A stretch of 64,000 nt of DNA, taken from NCBI GenBank assembly GCA_963585895.1, contig OY757904.1, positions 84,714,336-84,778,335 on the forward strand. Direction: 5' to 3'. Made by a program: the position numbers and the translations under genes. Below, piece after piece: positions 34,742 through 46,600 of the stretch (within the stretch, counting starts at the first letter, position 1; each line of letters starts with the position of its first letter). This DNA comes from Sepioteuthis lessoniana. Lineage: Eukaryota; Mollusca; Cephalopoda; Myopsida; Loliginidae. Under the pieces are notes generated by a model, which saw nothing but the letters and a program-made list of their open reading frames with translations, did not search any database and was not told the DNA's origin.

Positions 34742-36346
34742 GACTTACAATCATTAATTTATGACCAAACTATTTCCAAAATGTTGGTAAATTCTTTCAG
34801 TTCAGTGATACCTGAGAAATTAACTGTTTTCGAAATTACTTTTTGCATAGTTTATATGAAAATAGTTTTCAAGACAATTTGTTAAAAGATTAATTTTTTT
34901 TTTTCTAAATCATCAATGATCCCATTTTCAATTTTTAGGTTACTGTAATCTCGATGTCAATTGTATACTAAGAACAGAAATCTTATTGTAGATTGCTACT
35001 TTTATATTTCTTTTGTATCTTATCAGATGTTGGCTGTGAGACTCAGTTTCACTGCTTGCTAAAGAATGTAGCAGCAATTGTTCTTGGAAAGAAAAAAATT
35101 ACCATCTTATGTCTGAATAAATTATTTGTAAAAGTAGCAACTTTGTTTCCTTCCACTGTCTTTATAAATACTTCAGCATAACTAATTTTTGATGACTATG
35201 TCATGTAGAAAAGTGGCACTTCTGCACAACTATTCTGGTTCTGGTAAATTCACTGCAAGTTTAAACAAAATTTGCTGCAAATTTCCTTTGCCTGTAAAAT
35301 TCTACAAGTTCATATAGTCATAAGATTTTGAAACCTTACTTTTTTCTTATGTTATGGTTATATCATTGTTGGGAGTTAGGTTCTTACTATGTGCCCCATA
35401 CTTTTTTTTTTGGTCTTGTACTAAGCTAAGCTTCATAAATAAATGACAGTTTAAAATTCTCTATTTGTGTATATTTACTTCCCTTGTTTTTAAAATCCTA
35501 ACTCTTCAATTACACACAAAGATATAATTGACTTAATGTATTTATATGGAGGGATACAATGACTTGAGCAACTTAATCAATATACTTATCACCTCAAATT
35601 AAATTGGATATGTATTTAAGCTTATGCAGGTTACAAAGTTTTTATTTGGCAGATTAATTTGTATATTAGTTTCCTATAAGGTCATCTCAGTGTTATACCC
35701 TTCACGGCTCTCCCAGGGGGAGGGAGTTGCTTTTTATTTCCAAAGGCTAATTGTTTAATAATCAATAAAGCTAAATTGAGAAGAATGTTTAGCTTTGTCT
35801 GGCCTTACCCAAGAGTGGAGAATTTTTTATTTTTAAATACTACATTGAAAGCTGTCAATTCATAAAGCCAGTCGCAATAGACTTTTAGTATTTATGACAA
35901 ATTCTCAACCTAACGTGAGGTGTAATAAAGTAATGAGATTATGGTTAATAATTTTTTAAAAATTTAAATGATGTGCACATATCTGTACATCTCGGCTAAT
36001 AACATGTTAGGACTGAAGCCAATGTTACTACTTTTTGAAAAACAGGTTTCAATGAAATAGGAATATGCTAATGCAGCCCTTTTGATTTCTAAACTGGAAA
36101 TTCATTTCGTGCATAAAATTTGAGGATGTAAAAGACTAGGAAATAGGATAGTGAGATTTTACACCACATCATAAGATGCTTTGTCCAAGAAATCGATACG
36201 GTGAATGTCAAGAGAACTTCTTCCTTTTTTTTTTTTTTTTATTTTTTTTTTTTATTCATTGTCCATTTCTATCTTAGTAAATGCAATTTTAATCTAAACT
36301 TTTTAAAGATAGCTTGTATGCTACTTTAAAAAAAGTTTAGTATTTG
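34742..36346. other. 3' flank of CCDC124, nothing recognised
   Basis: AT-rich intergenic or extended 3' UTR sequence. Long T runs lie at about 36223-36253. No coding signal. Confidence 0.5.
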
Positions 36347-36351
36347 AGATG

Positions 36352-36462
36352 TGTAGTGATACTAGCAAATTAATCTGCCTAATTTTCATGAGTGTAAGAG
36401 AGAGCCTATATAAATCTCTCACTGAGAATAACTGACTAGTGCTAACCTTGCACATCACAACA
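36352..36462 (+). repeat. 5' LTR of small Gypsy fossil
   Basis: 111 nt starting TGTAGTGATACTAGCA and ending CACATCACAACA, very short for an LTR. CCTATATAAATC inside it is a plausible TATA element. Confidence 0.85.
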
Positions 36463-36835
36463 ATGGCGTCGCCAATAGGATACCAATTGTCTCTTCAGGA
36501 TTCCAATTTTGTTGATATTTGGTACGATGTTTTGCTGCAAGTGCAAGAAATAAAAAGCTGCAAGATGACAAGGAAAAGGGAGGAGAAAATGAGATTACAG
36601 ATCTCTTTTTGGCTTATCCCACAAACCTGGAAGACCTGACTTTTGAAAAAATAGGTCAGATCATTAGAAGAAAATATGAGGCCCAAGAAAAGGTTGGTCG
36701 TGGCAGAAAGAATGAATTTCATGTCGAAATAAGAAATTGATGAACCAATCATAGAATATCTACACCGTCTATGCAAATAGATATTGCAAGTTTGAAAAAC
36801 TTAGACAAGAAGAACAGATGATTGAAGAGGACTTA

Positions 36836-36900
36836 TATATTGGTGTGATGCATTGTACATAATTGAAGCTCAATTATGTACAATGCATCACACCAATATA
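36836..36900. repeat. 65-nt hairpin with 31-bp perfect arms
   Basis: TATATTGGTGTGATGCATTG starts the left arm at 36836, and its exact reverse complement closes the right arm at 36900 around a 3-nt loop (AGC). It lies in the gag-side region of the Gypsy fossil. Confidence 0.9.
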
Positions 36901-37721
36901 GAATAATTGAACAAATACAAATATGAAATATGTCTTTAAATACCTGTATTGACTTTATACAGCAACAAGAATTAATACAGAAATACAACCATGATAAAAG
37001 TCAACCCAGCAAACAACTATTTGCTGATACTTACATGTTAAAAAGAAAAAAAAATGTTCGTATTGTTGACGTGAACATGAAATAAAAAGGGAAAAATGCC
37101 CAGCATTTGGAAAGACTTGTACAAATTGCTTAAAAAAGAACCATTTTCAAGCAGTATGCAAATTCAAAAAGAAAAACGTTGAAAGAATTGAAGAAAATGA
37201 AACCAATATGGAAGTCTTTTCAGTTAAAAAACAAGAATGTAGAAAAAATTGAACAGAAGAAAAAAGACATTATACTAAAGGTTAAAATAAATAATTTCAA
37301 TTTAGATATGCAAATGGATACCGGCAGTGAGGTAACGCTTATACCAAAAAATTTCTGGAAACGCATTGGAAAACCAACTTTATGAAAGAGCAGTTTACAA
37401 CTCCGCCAAATTGATGGGTCGGTCATAAAGGGTACTTAGAAGGTGCTATGGAGTTAGAAGATAAATATGAAGTAATACCTATAATAACCGGAAAGTTAAA
37501 AAACTATAAAGCGAGTTTAAAATTAAAAAAAAAAATTTACCCCCTCTTATGAGACACAAAAATTACCAGTACATTTGTTACCATTAGTAGTAGCAAAACA
37601 ACAAACATTACTAGAACAAGACCTTCTTGAACAGGTTCCCCTTGGTGGTAGCAAGTGGACATAACCCATTGTAATTTTAAGAAAGTCAGATGGAGACATA
37701 CGTATATGTGGAGATTATGTG

Positions 37722-38070
37722 GACCCAGAGGCCGGGTCGGCCAGTGCGAGAGGATAAGTTAGCGTTCCTGGTAGCTGTGTGGGAATTTCAATTGGATACA
37801 CGCTTGCGATAGCCACAGATGCACAGAAATCCCAGAAAAGTGCCAAAAACTTCTCCCTTCTTACGCTTTGGGCTAACCTAAGTCCGTGATTGTTTGTTCT
37901 TCTTTCTTCCACTCTCGGTTATATATGTTATATCTGCTGCATATTTGTAAAACATGTGAAATGCCCCTGGTCGGAGATGAGAGAAACCACGAGACTATCG
38001 AATGGCCATGAGCTGATTTAAGAAGTTGAGATAGAGGGGACCGGCCGTGTCGGGCATATTATCACAATAA
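37722..38070. repeat. Unclassified insertion within the Gypsy fossil
   Basis: A GC-richer block of about 350 nt (GACCCAGAGGCCGGGTCGGC at its left side) that interrupts RT-like coding on both sides. No open frame, tRNA-like box or terminal repeat could be assigned. Confidence 0.4.
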
Positions 38071-39643
38071 CGTCGAAGAAGTAACGACGATAAATACGCT
38101 AATAGGCTTGCTGAAATGGAGAAGGATGCCATGTGGAATAAAAACAGCAAGCGCTATATTTCAAAGGGCCATCGAACAGGTTCTAGGATATATAAAAAAA
38201 TATGGTTTGTTACCAAGATGATATATGCATAGGAGCTACTAATGAAAATGAATTAAAAAAGAAAACTGACATTGTCTTGAATAGATTAAGAAACGCTGGA
38301 ATGACAATGATTAAAAAATGCGTAAATAATAGTAGTAAAATATCATTTTTAGGTTATTCCATTTTAAAAGAAGGTATATCACCAGATTAAGCCTTGATAA
38401 AAAAAAAAAAAGAAATATACTAAAATTGCTAAACCTATAAATAAAAAGGAACTGGAATCTTTTGGGGGGATTGGTGAATTTCTACCGGTGATATGTACCA
38501 AAATAAACATTCAATATTTGGAATATTATCAATCACAAGGACATCCGATAATGCATTTATCAAGAAGACTAACGGACACTGAATTTAATTTTTCAAATAT
38601 AGAGAAAGAAGCCTTGGCCATTGTGTGGACAACTACTAGAGCCCAACAGTTTTTTATTGGAAAAAAATTTCTTTGAGAAGTGATCATTGACCATTAGAGT
38701 TTATATTCAATCCAAGAAAAAGATAAGCCAGTCACGACATCGAGAATACTAAGATGCGCTATAAGATTTATGGCATTTGACTTTGATATAGAATATGTCA
38801 ACGGAAATTCAATTCCACACGTAGATGCACTGTCAAGATTGAGATTTTACTAGGGGTCAAAAGATAAAACAGGAGAAGTATTTGAAGATACATTTTTTTA
38901 TTGGGTAGAGACTGGTGTTTTGTCTTTAGATAGAAATGCTGCAGAAACTAGACATGATCCAGTACTAAGTAGGATAACATCAAGAATAAGAAAAAACGTA
39001 TAGACCGTAAAAATGGTACTGAAAGAATGTTCTTAGCAAAAAGAAAAAATAGAAGTTTTTTTTATCCAGGCTGCTTTTAAGCTATCGCACAATACCACAC
39101 GCTGGAAGACTAGAAAGCCTATCAGCTTTAATAGGATGGCAAATTAGAGCTTCGCTAACGATGTCATATTCCACAAATAAAAATGTGTGGTACAAAAAGA
39201 ACAAAGAATCAAATCAAAAAAGGCAGAATTTATCATGAAAAAAAGCCACTATACAGCTATGATAAATAGAGAAAAGGGGAACAGTATATTAGCCCATGCA
39301 GATCAAATAAGGCTCCAGGGCGAATATGAAGAGCAAAATGAGGAAGAAATATTTACAATTCTTTCTATTAATGATTTATTAGAACAACCTTTACAGAATG
39401 AAATATCAGAAGATGAAATTTTGCATGATCAGGTGGGGTAGAATGAGTTTGAAAACTTGGATGATGATCAAATAATGCAAGAAGACGACCTTGACTACAG
39501 CTCAGTGTGGGACAGATCTTTATCTCTCAGAGAAAGAAATACGGGAGAGAGACAAAGAGAGCCAAGTAATCCCGAAAATGAAACAATCACTTGAAGAAGC
39601 ACAAGACCTACTAGGAACATAAGACCCATACGTTTCAGGGAGA

Positions 39644-39770
39644 TGTAGTGATACTAGCAACTTAATCTGCCTAATTTTCATGAGTGTAAGGAAGAGCCTA
39701 TATAAGTCTCACACTGAGATTAACTGCCAAGCTTGATGAGTGACTAATTCTAACCTTGCACGTCACAACA
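39644..39770 (+). repeat. 3' LTR of small Gypsy fossil
   Basis: 127 nt; differs from the 5' LTR mainly by 16 additional nt around 39730. Followed directly by AGATG, the target duplication. Confidence 0.85.
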
Positions 39771-39973
39771 AGATGACTTTTCCGTGACAAGAAAAGGGAC
39801 AATAAAGTGGATGCGTGTAACTTCAATGAAAAGTTGTAATTTATGGTTCAGGAGGCTAAATCCCTATTACAATTGTAATATAAAAAATGAAATCTATCAA
39901 TTAGCTGACCAAAAGAAAATTTTACGTTTCAGTTTCGATATTTAAGGCTTTTCAAAATTTATTTTATAACAAA

Positions 39974-41095
39974 TTGTTACGGCCATCGGCCACGGTAGGG
40001 TTAAAATGCAGGAAAGCAAGGACTACTATGAAGACCGGAAGTAAGGCAGGCGATTGGCGGGTTTTCGAGCCCTAGCAACAGTGAAGGACCAACCGAGAAG
40101 GGGCAAATGACTTGACCCAGATAGGGAAAAGACATGCCATTGGTCGAGGCAGGGAGGGCGTTTTACCGCCAAAAAGAACGAAAGCCAAAAAGTCAGTTTC
40201 GAGCTTCGCCAAGGAAGAGAAAGGTCGCCTTTTCACGTGGTCCGGTGGAAGGTGAAATTCTAGTAATAGAAGCCGTCAACTCCGTTGGGTAAGAAACTGA
40301 GGTTCAACGTAAAAGAAAAAAAAAACTGGTGCTTTGCGACTTGTCAATAAGAAATTAACGAATATAAGAAAAAAAAAATAACAAAAGGAAAGGAAAAAGA
40401 AAAGGTTAGTCAAAAATTTTATTACAAATAATATACGTAACCTAAATAAAGGTCCGTATCAAGAATATCCAAAGAAACATTTTTGAAGTTGTTCATTAGC
40501 AGCTAGTTTCGGCGGAAAACATATTTGTTTAAAATTGTATACCCACTTTAAAGACGAAGAGAAAAAGAAGGGAAGAAAAAAAATTGTATACCCACTTTAA
40601 AGACGTAAAAAAAAATGTATACCCACTTTAAAGACGTGAAAAAGACGTATACCCACTTTAAAGACGTAAAAAAATTGTATACCCACTTTAAAGACGTAAA
40701 AAAATTTTATACCCACTTTAAAGACGTAAAAAAATTGTATACCCACTTTAAAGACGAAGAGAAAAAGAAAGGAAGAAAAAAAAAGTGAACAAATATTGGA
40801 AAGAACGAGTAAGTTCCCTCCCTTTAGTTGTAAAGGGAGCAAGAAAAAAAAGAACTTTGTCTTATTGGAAGGACATAGTCAAATACTACTGGAAGCAACT
40901 TGCCCTCCACATTTCTGTATATTTTTTTGTATTTGTTTTGCTTTTTTTGGTTTTTCTGTTGTTATAATTGTGCTTTCTTTAAAATAAAATACATGTATAA
41001 AGAAAAGAAGAAAAACAAGTACGCGTCATATTGTTTGTCCGGTACGGAATTCCTCACGTGTTCATTTATATCACGTCGACCTCTTTACCCTTGAC
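39974..41095. repeat. LTR-like block, possibly a solo LTR
   Basis: A GC-richer left part (TGTTACGGCCATCGGCCACG at 39976), purine-rich middle, 30-bp tandem array, T-rich stretch with TTTTGTATTTGTTTTG and AATAAA near 40984. The same style is seen in the BEL/Pao LTRs at 42519 and 49432, but I see no real alignment to them. I offer a relic LTR as the best guess; ends and family are uncertain. Confidence 0.3.
40531..40760. repeat. 30-bp tandem array, seven units
   Basis: Units start with GTATACCCACTTTAAAGACG at 40538, 40586, 40618, 40648, 40678, 40708 and 40738. The last five starts are spaced exactly 30 nt. The first and last units continue into the same AG-rich text (AAGAGAAAAAGAA). Because 30 is a multiple of three, the minus strand reads as a repeating decapeptide (VFKVGIQFFY). 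Confidence 0.9.
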
Positions 41096-42518
41096 ACACC
41101 CTCATTCGTCCGTATCTCGAAAAATTAAACCTATACGCAAGCTTTATACTTAACTAGTTATATGGGCTTTCAAAGCTATCAATAAAAAGATAACTAGTTA
41201 CGGAGAATAATTAGAGCTTGGGTGGTACGGTACTGTCGTCGGACATTCTCCCTGACATTCCAGGATAATGTAACCTCGGAACAAAGATACAGTAACCGTC
41301 ACAAAATATTCGATTCATAATTTATACTTGTTAGATCGATACTGAACCCAGAAAAAATGCTACTATAACACTATTCAAATCATAGGTTGTCTACAAAAAT
41401 ACTTTCAAAAATTTATTTAAATTTTTTTAAAATATTGACTCTATTGATGTTTTGTATAGAATCACATGAAGTTTATGATTAAGACTTTCAGCTGCGTCAA
41501 GTGTTTCATTCTTAGGGTGACAAAAACTATATTTAAGAATGCATTTTGTGTGCTTAAATTAAGTAAAAACAAATTTTCTTTCTATTTTAGAACATTTTAG
41601 GAAATATTACCCATTAAACAAGTCATCTAAAATTGGTACATAGGGTGACAATCAGTACTTGAAAAGCAATTGATGCAGCAATAGTGTAGGTCCAAGACTG
41701 GAGCCTCACCACAGAATGAAGTTCAGTGACATACCCTGGACACCAAGTAATTGATACATCTCAACAGATTCAAGAAATGTAAGTAAACACTGAACAAATA
41801 TGTCCTTTTTCGTTTTCGAATAATTACTACGAACTCTGCTAAAAAGGCGTTTGATAAGAAAATTACATAACTTCAGTTTTCCCGATCAATTGCTTTAGAG
41901 ATAACCGACTGTTAGAGGTCGAGACGGAAGTCTTGGTATTTCAGTAATAAAACTTGCTGATTCAAAACCTTGAGATAATTATTTCCGGTTATCCCTTTAA
42001 AAGGCGTTGTAAGTTGGATCGTGGTCAGGGTATGAATAGCACTTCGTACATCAATCCAGATGATCAACATGCGGATTGAAGGTCAAAATGAAATTATTTA
42101 TTTATAGTTCGTCACAAAGTGGTATGACAGGATTCTCAGTTTCCGGAGGTGAGGGAGAACAAAGATACTTTTGACGCCCACACCTTTAAAATGTTTCGAG
42201 TATTTTTTGTGAATCAGTACCCACTTACTTATTTTGTTTATTGATCTCCACATTATTTTTGTTTGTAAGTGGAAAGTCCTATTGTCTACGACAGGTGTCT
42301 CCAGGTACTTGGTTTCTGGTACTATAAGTCAGAGGAAGTTTCACACTTCAGACACACACTTTAAGGCAACTGTCCTTTCAACCACTCCTTGTTACGCGAC
42401 TGTGACAAAGACCAAGTGTCTGAGTCACTGAACAAAACAAAAATGCCAAAATATTAGCATTTATAATTTCAGAAAAATCTTAAACCAAGTGGTAACACTG
42501 GAATAAGATCGGCGATAC
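41096..42518. other. Spacer, nothing recognised
   Basis: AT-rich sequence between two LTR-type blocks. Short open frames (for example 42234-42431) have no recognisable product or composition bias. Confidence 0.5.
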
Positions 42519-43614
42519 TGTGGAAATTTTATCAGTAAATGGGTTTATTACAACATTTTTTGGGTCATTCTAGGCCTATTTTGCATTGTGCTTTTTTCTA
42601 ACTGCTGGTTAGTTTTGGTGTTCGGTGAATATGTGTGAGTGACAGAGGAGCTTTAATATGATTGGCTGGAGTCTCTGGAGGGAGTGTTACCCCTGGCTTT
42701 ATCCGCCGAAATCAATCGTAATTAGTTGAAAACAGAAGGCCATAGAATTAGGTCAAATGGAGCTGAGTAAAAAGAATCAAGTCCACTTTAAGGATTTAGT
42801 GTTTCTTTCAGAATTCCAGAAGGGAATTCAAAGATTGCTTGAAAGCCAAGAAGAAAAGAAAAGAAATGAGAAGAATTTAAATCCACCGGAAGGATTTTGT
42901 ATTACATTCAGAATCCCAGAAGGGAATTCCAAGTTAGCACAAGCTAAAAAAAAAAAAAAAAGGAAGAAATAGAAGAAAATCGGTTTCTACAGAACAAGCT
43001 TTAGAAGAGAGATAGAGAGAGGGAGTGAGAGAGAGAGAAACCGAAAAAAGTAGGTTTCTATTTCATAAATTTATATTTCAGAGGAATTGTTCCTCTAAGA
43101 AAAAGAAGTAATGACTTCAGTCGACTCCATCAACTTCACAAGTCTCTATCGAGATGAGAAGATGACCCACAAAGAAAAAAAGTAAACGATCATTATTAGA
43201 GACTTTGCCTTGCAGAAGAAAGAAAGATCGAGAGTGGCTTTTTATTAAAAGAAAAAAAAAGACATTTTTTGGGACTTGGTCTCTAAAAAGAAAAAAAAAG
43301 AAGAAATACACGCGTAAACCCTTGTTTAACTGGAGGGAAGACTTCTTTCCCTGTTTTGTGTGTGTAACAGTAGGTGAAAGTTTTTTAAAATAATTTTTTA
43401 CTTCCTTTTTGTATTTGTGAGTTACTTGTCCTATTTGCATTGGGACACATCTGCAACTAACTGGAGTGACCTTCCTTTTGTCATAATAAACTACTTTGAA
43501 TTTTAAACGAGGATCTTTCTCCCCCTTATTTTATTTAATTTTTGCCTTCATATTTTTTGTAATATTATTATTGTTACTAGTGTTCAATTTTGTTGACAAA
43601 ATAAAATTGCGATA
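42519..43614 (+). repeat. 5' LTR of BEL/Pao fossil
   Basis: Starts TGTGGAAATTTTATCAGTAA and ends near AAAATAAAATTGCGATA. Contains the purine-rich stretches and a CATAATAAACTACTTTG segment near 43483 (poly(A) signal). Aligns throughout with 49432-50446. The exact right end is uncertain by a few bases. Confidence 0.75.
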
Positions 43615-46600
43615 TTTTGCATACATCGTAAGTAAGTAAATTTTGCATATGTGTTAATTTTGTATAAGTGTTGTAAAGTTAATTTTAAATAAGTTCATTT
43701 TGGATATGCATTCCTAAGTAATTTTTGCATATGTTTTGTTCTTTTATATATGCATTTAATTTTGCATATTTTTATTAGAAGTCCTCGATTTCTGCTTAGT
43801 ACAGTTTAGAAATTAAGGTTTCGATTCTTCTAATTGAGGTTGGTTACTGTTGATTGCATAGTTGTATTTTGTGTCTGTTTGTATTTAAAGTAGCATTTTT
43901 GTAAATTGGGCTCTGTGGGGATTTAGGAATTAACAATAAAACTCCCAAGCGGATGTTGACTCGTCGGCTGCCACATACAAAATGTATAAACGCGTCGCCA
44001 CGCATAAGGCTCCACGCATCCATCCGGTTAAAAATCAGAAAAAAAGAAAAATAATAAAAAGTAAAGTAGCCAATGGGAAGCGGTCGCGCCAAAATTAGAA
44101 GGATTTTGGAGTGGCGAATTTGGAGCCGGTGGAGAGAGATAAATACTCTGGTTTTTCTGTGAACCGGGTCAGTGAGAACAAAAGGAGACCTAAGGAAGCA
44201 CGTAAATACGATAACCAGTAGAGAAGTAACGTCCGCCCTCGAGTTAAGAGCCGAAACTACCTCTCTGCTAATTCACTGCTTGACCATAAAAAAAGAAAAG
44301 AAAAGAAAAGAAAAAGGAATAAGTACTCTTTAAAAACATTCTCCTCCTTTCCCCTGTTTCTTGATATCTGACTTTCCACCACTTCGAAAATTTACTACTC
44401 GCAAAGGGGAACTTTTGAACATTCAAATCCAAGTTGACGTTTTTTGTTTTATAAAAATTGTTTAATTATTAGATGTTCCTTGTTTGTTTTGTGTTAAATG
44501 AAGTTTTTCTCATTGTATGTTGTAACACTCCCAAACCCCAACCAACAGGCCATAGCTCTTTTCTTTAAACATTACGTTTAATTCAAATTTTAAAGTCCAA
44601 GTTTGACCCCGCTTTTTTACGCCACCTTGATTTTCAGTAATTTTAAGAATGACGTCTTCACCCATAGTCCACCTTTTATTGAGGAATCGAGATATTCTCT
44701 AAAAGAATGTAAATACTATTCTTGAATTTCTCAAATCGGAACAAAACGTGAGAAAGAATTTATTTTTGGACCAGGAGAGTAGAGTTGAGGTCCTACTCTC
44801 TTCTATTGATTCACTTAAGGAACAGGTAACAAATGGCTGCATGGAAGTAGATAATGAAGAAGAAATTATAAAGCACACTGAGAACGAGACATTATATCGT
44901 TTGCGTGTGTCTCAATGTTTGTGTAAACTTGAAGTTGTGGAGAATAATGTTACACAACTTACTACAGAAGCAGAAGGGTTGGGATTCTCTTGTTACTCCC
45001 AAATTGAAGTGTCATGTTTTTGACCCAGATAGTTTGGAAAAAGATAAGTTGGCCTATCGCAACTTCTATAAGGAGTTTGAGAATTGTGTCTTTAGTGTTG
45101 AAAGTAAGTCCTTGAAGCAGATAAATTTAAAGAATCATCTCAAGGGTTACGCTCATAAAATAATAAGCCATCTGTCTATCTCAGATGCTAATTTTGACAC
45201 AGCTGTCGAAATTCTAGAGCAAGAATTATTGGACAAAAATATATTGTTAACACTATTTTCAAGTCTATTAATGACTCAAAACCCCTTCAAGATTCGGATT
45301 TTAAATCAGTTAAGATGTTTTTGACTAAATTGAGCTTAAAAATTCATTTTCCCTGAATTTTCTTGTAAATGACACCCAAAGCAATCAGCTTTTGAGCTGT
45401 ATCATTTAAAAAAAACTCCCTAATCGGTGAGATTATACACGTAGTTGGTCAAAATTATCCCTCACTGGGTGATATCTTAGATCATTATTCCTTTGTGGTT
45501 CGTATATCACTAAATCTGAGACGTCTAATTTCATTAAACCTGTCAGCAAGCCAAAAATCTTAAGTTTGAGTAAATTCAAATCCACTAAGGTTAGCAGGAA
45601 GCCTTCCACATTGGAGAATTTCTTTGTGAAACCTACTCTTGCTAGCTATAAATGCAATTTTCGCTGATGTAATAGTCACAGAGCCTTCTACTGTAAGAAG
45701 TATCCTACACTAAAAGACCGTTTGCAACAATGCAGGGCAGCTAAGTTGAGTATTCATTGTTCAAGTCCTGCATATAATACCGATCAATGTCTTGGTAAAA
45801 ATGGTTGCCTCTATTCATGTTGAAAATGCAAGAGTTGTGATCATGTGGGCCTTAGTGTGGTGACTTGGAGAAGTCTCAAATGGAGACAAATCCTTGCTTG
45901 CAGATGGAAGATATGAATCTTCTATTACCCATAGTGCAAATTACGGTTGTTAGGGATAAGATTGAAATGGCATTTAATTGTCAATTGGATTCTGGCAGCC
46001 AGAGCTCTAATCAATCTGACAGAGTACTGGATATTTTACACTGCTGTACTGTTCCCATAAAAAAGACTTTATATAATCGGTTCGGCCAGGAGGAGTCTGA
46101 ACGAGCTTGAGTTATGTGTAAAGTTACCTAACTTCGCGTGTTCTATTCCTTTTCTGGTCAATGAATGCTTGGACCTTCAATTTAATGTTAAAGGTTTTCG
46201 TGCTGCTGTGAGAAATATTATTGCTGGTGGTAGCAAGTTGGCTGTTGATTTTTCTTGTGTATGTAATGATTATCTCTCAATACATGGATTGATAGGGGCA
46301 GATGTATTGAAATACATGGGACCTAGGCAGCTGATTCACTTTATGAAAGGATCTGCCTTTGAGTTTCCTCAAGATATATCGCCTTTCGGTAATGTATCTG
46401 ATTTTCTGTGCCATGTCGTAGATGTCACGAATTCTGACATTAGCAGCGTCACTTATAGTCAGGTTGTTGCCGACTATTCTCAGTGTCCTGTGATACACGT
46501 TTATTTTGTGCTAGACCCAAAATCTGACTCCTTTGATCCATTTAACAGCTTTACTGAATCTTTTGTAGAGAGAGCAGTAGATAAGCTCTTTAGTTTTGAG

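Larger units (their letters stand above)
36352..39770 (+). mobile_element. Small Gypsy-type LTR fossil with 5-bp target duplication
   Basis: LTRs at 36352-36462 and 39644-39770 begin TGTAGTGATACTAGCA and end CACAACA. The 5-bp target duplication AGATG flanks them (36347-36351 and 39771-39775). Plus-strand parts in order are gag-like, aspartic protease (MDTGSEVT, about 37310-37335), partial reverse transcriptase (about 37640-38395) and RNase H-like (about 38490-38850), followed by a reduced 3' region where a full integrase is not visible. A foreign segment interrupts the RT region. At 3.4 kb it is shorter than a usual Gypsy (5-6 kb). The LTRs differ at roughly 8% of positions by eye, so it is moderately old. 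Broken, with about ten breaks. Confidence 0.8.

Noticed and set aside
36439-36740. Independent host gene starting after the short direct repeat
   Set aside because: The frames are the gag-side region of the Gypsy fossil, directly downstream of its 5' LTR.
40531-40760. CRISPR-like array
   Set aside because: Units are contiguous 30-bp tandem repeats without unique spacers, in an animal genome.
43117-43440. 107-aa minus-strand frame
   Set aside because: Lies entirely inside the BEL 5' LTR and reflects its purine-rich strand.
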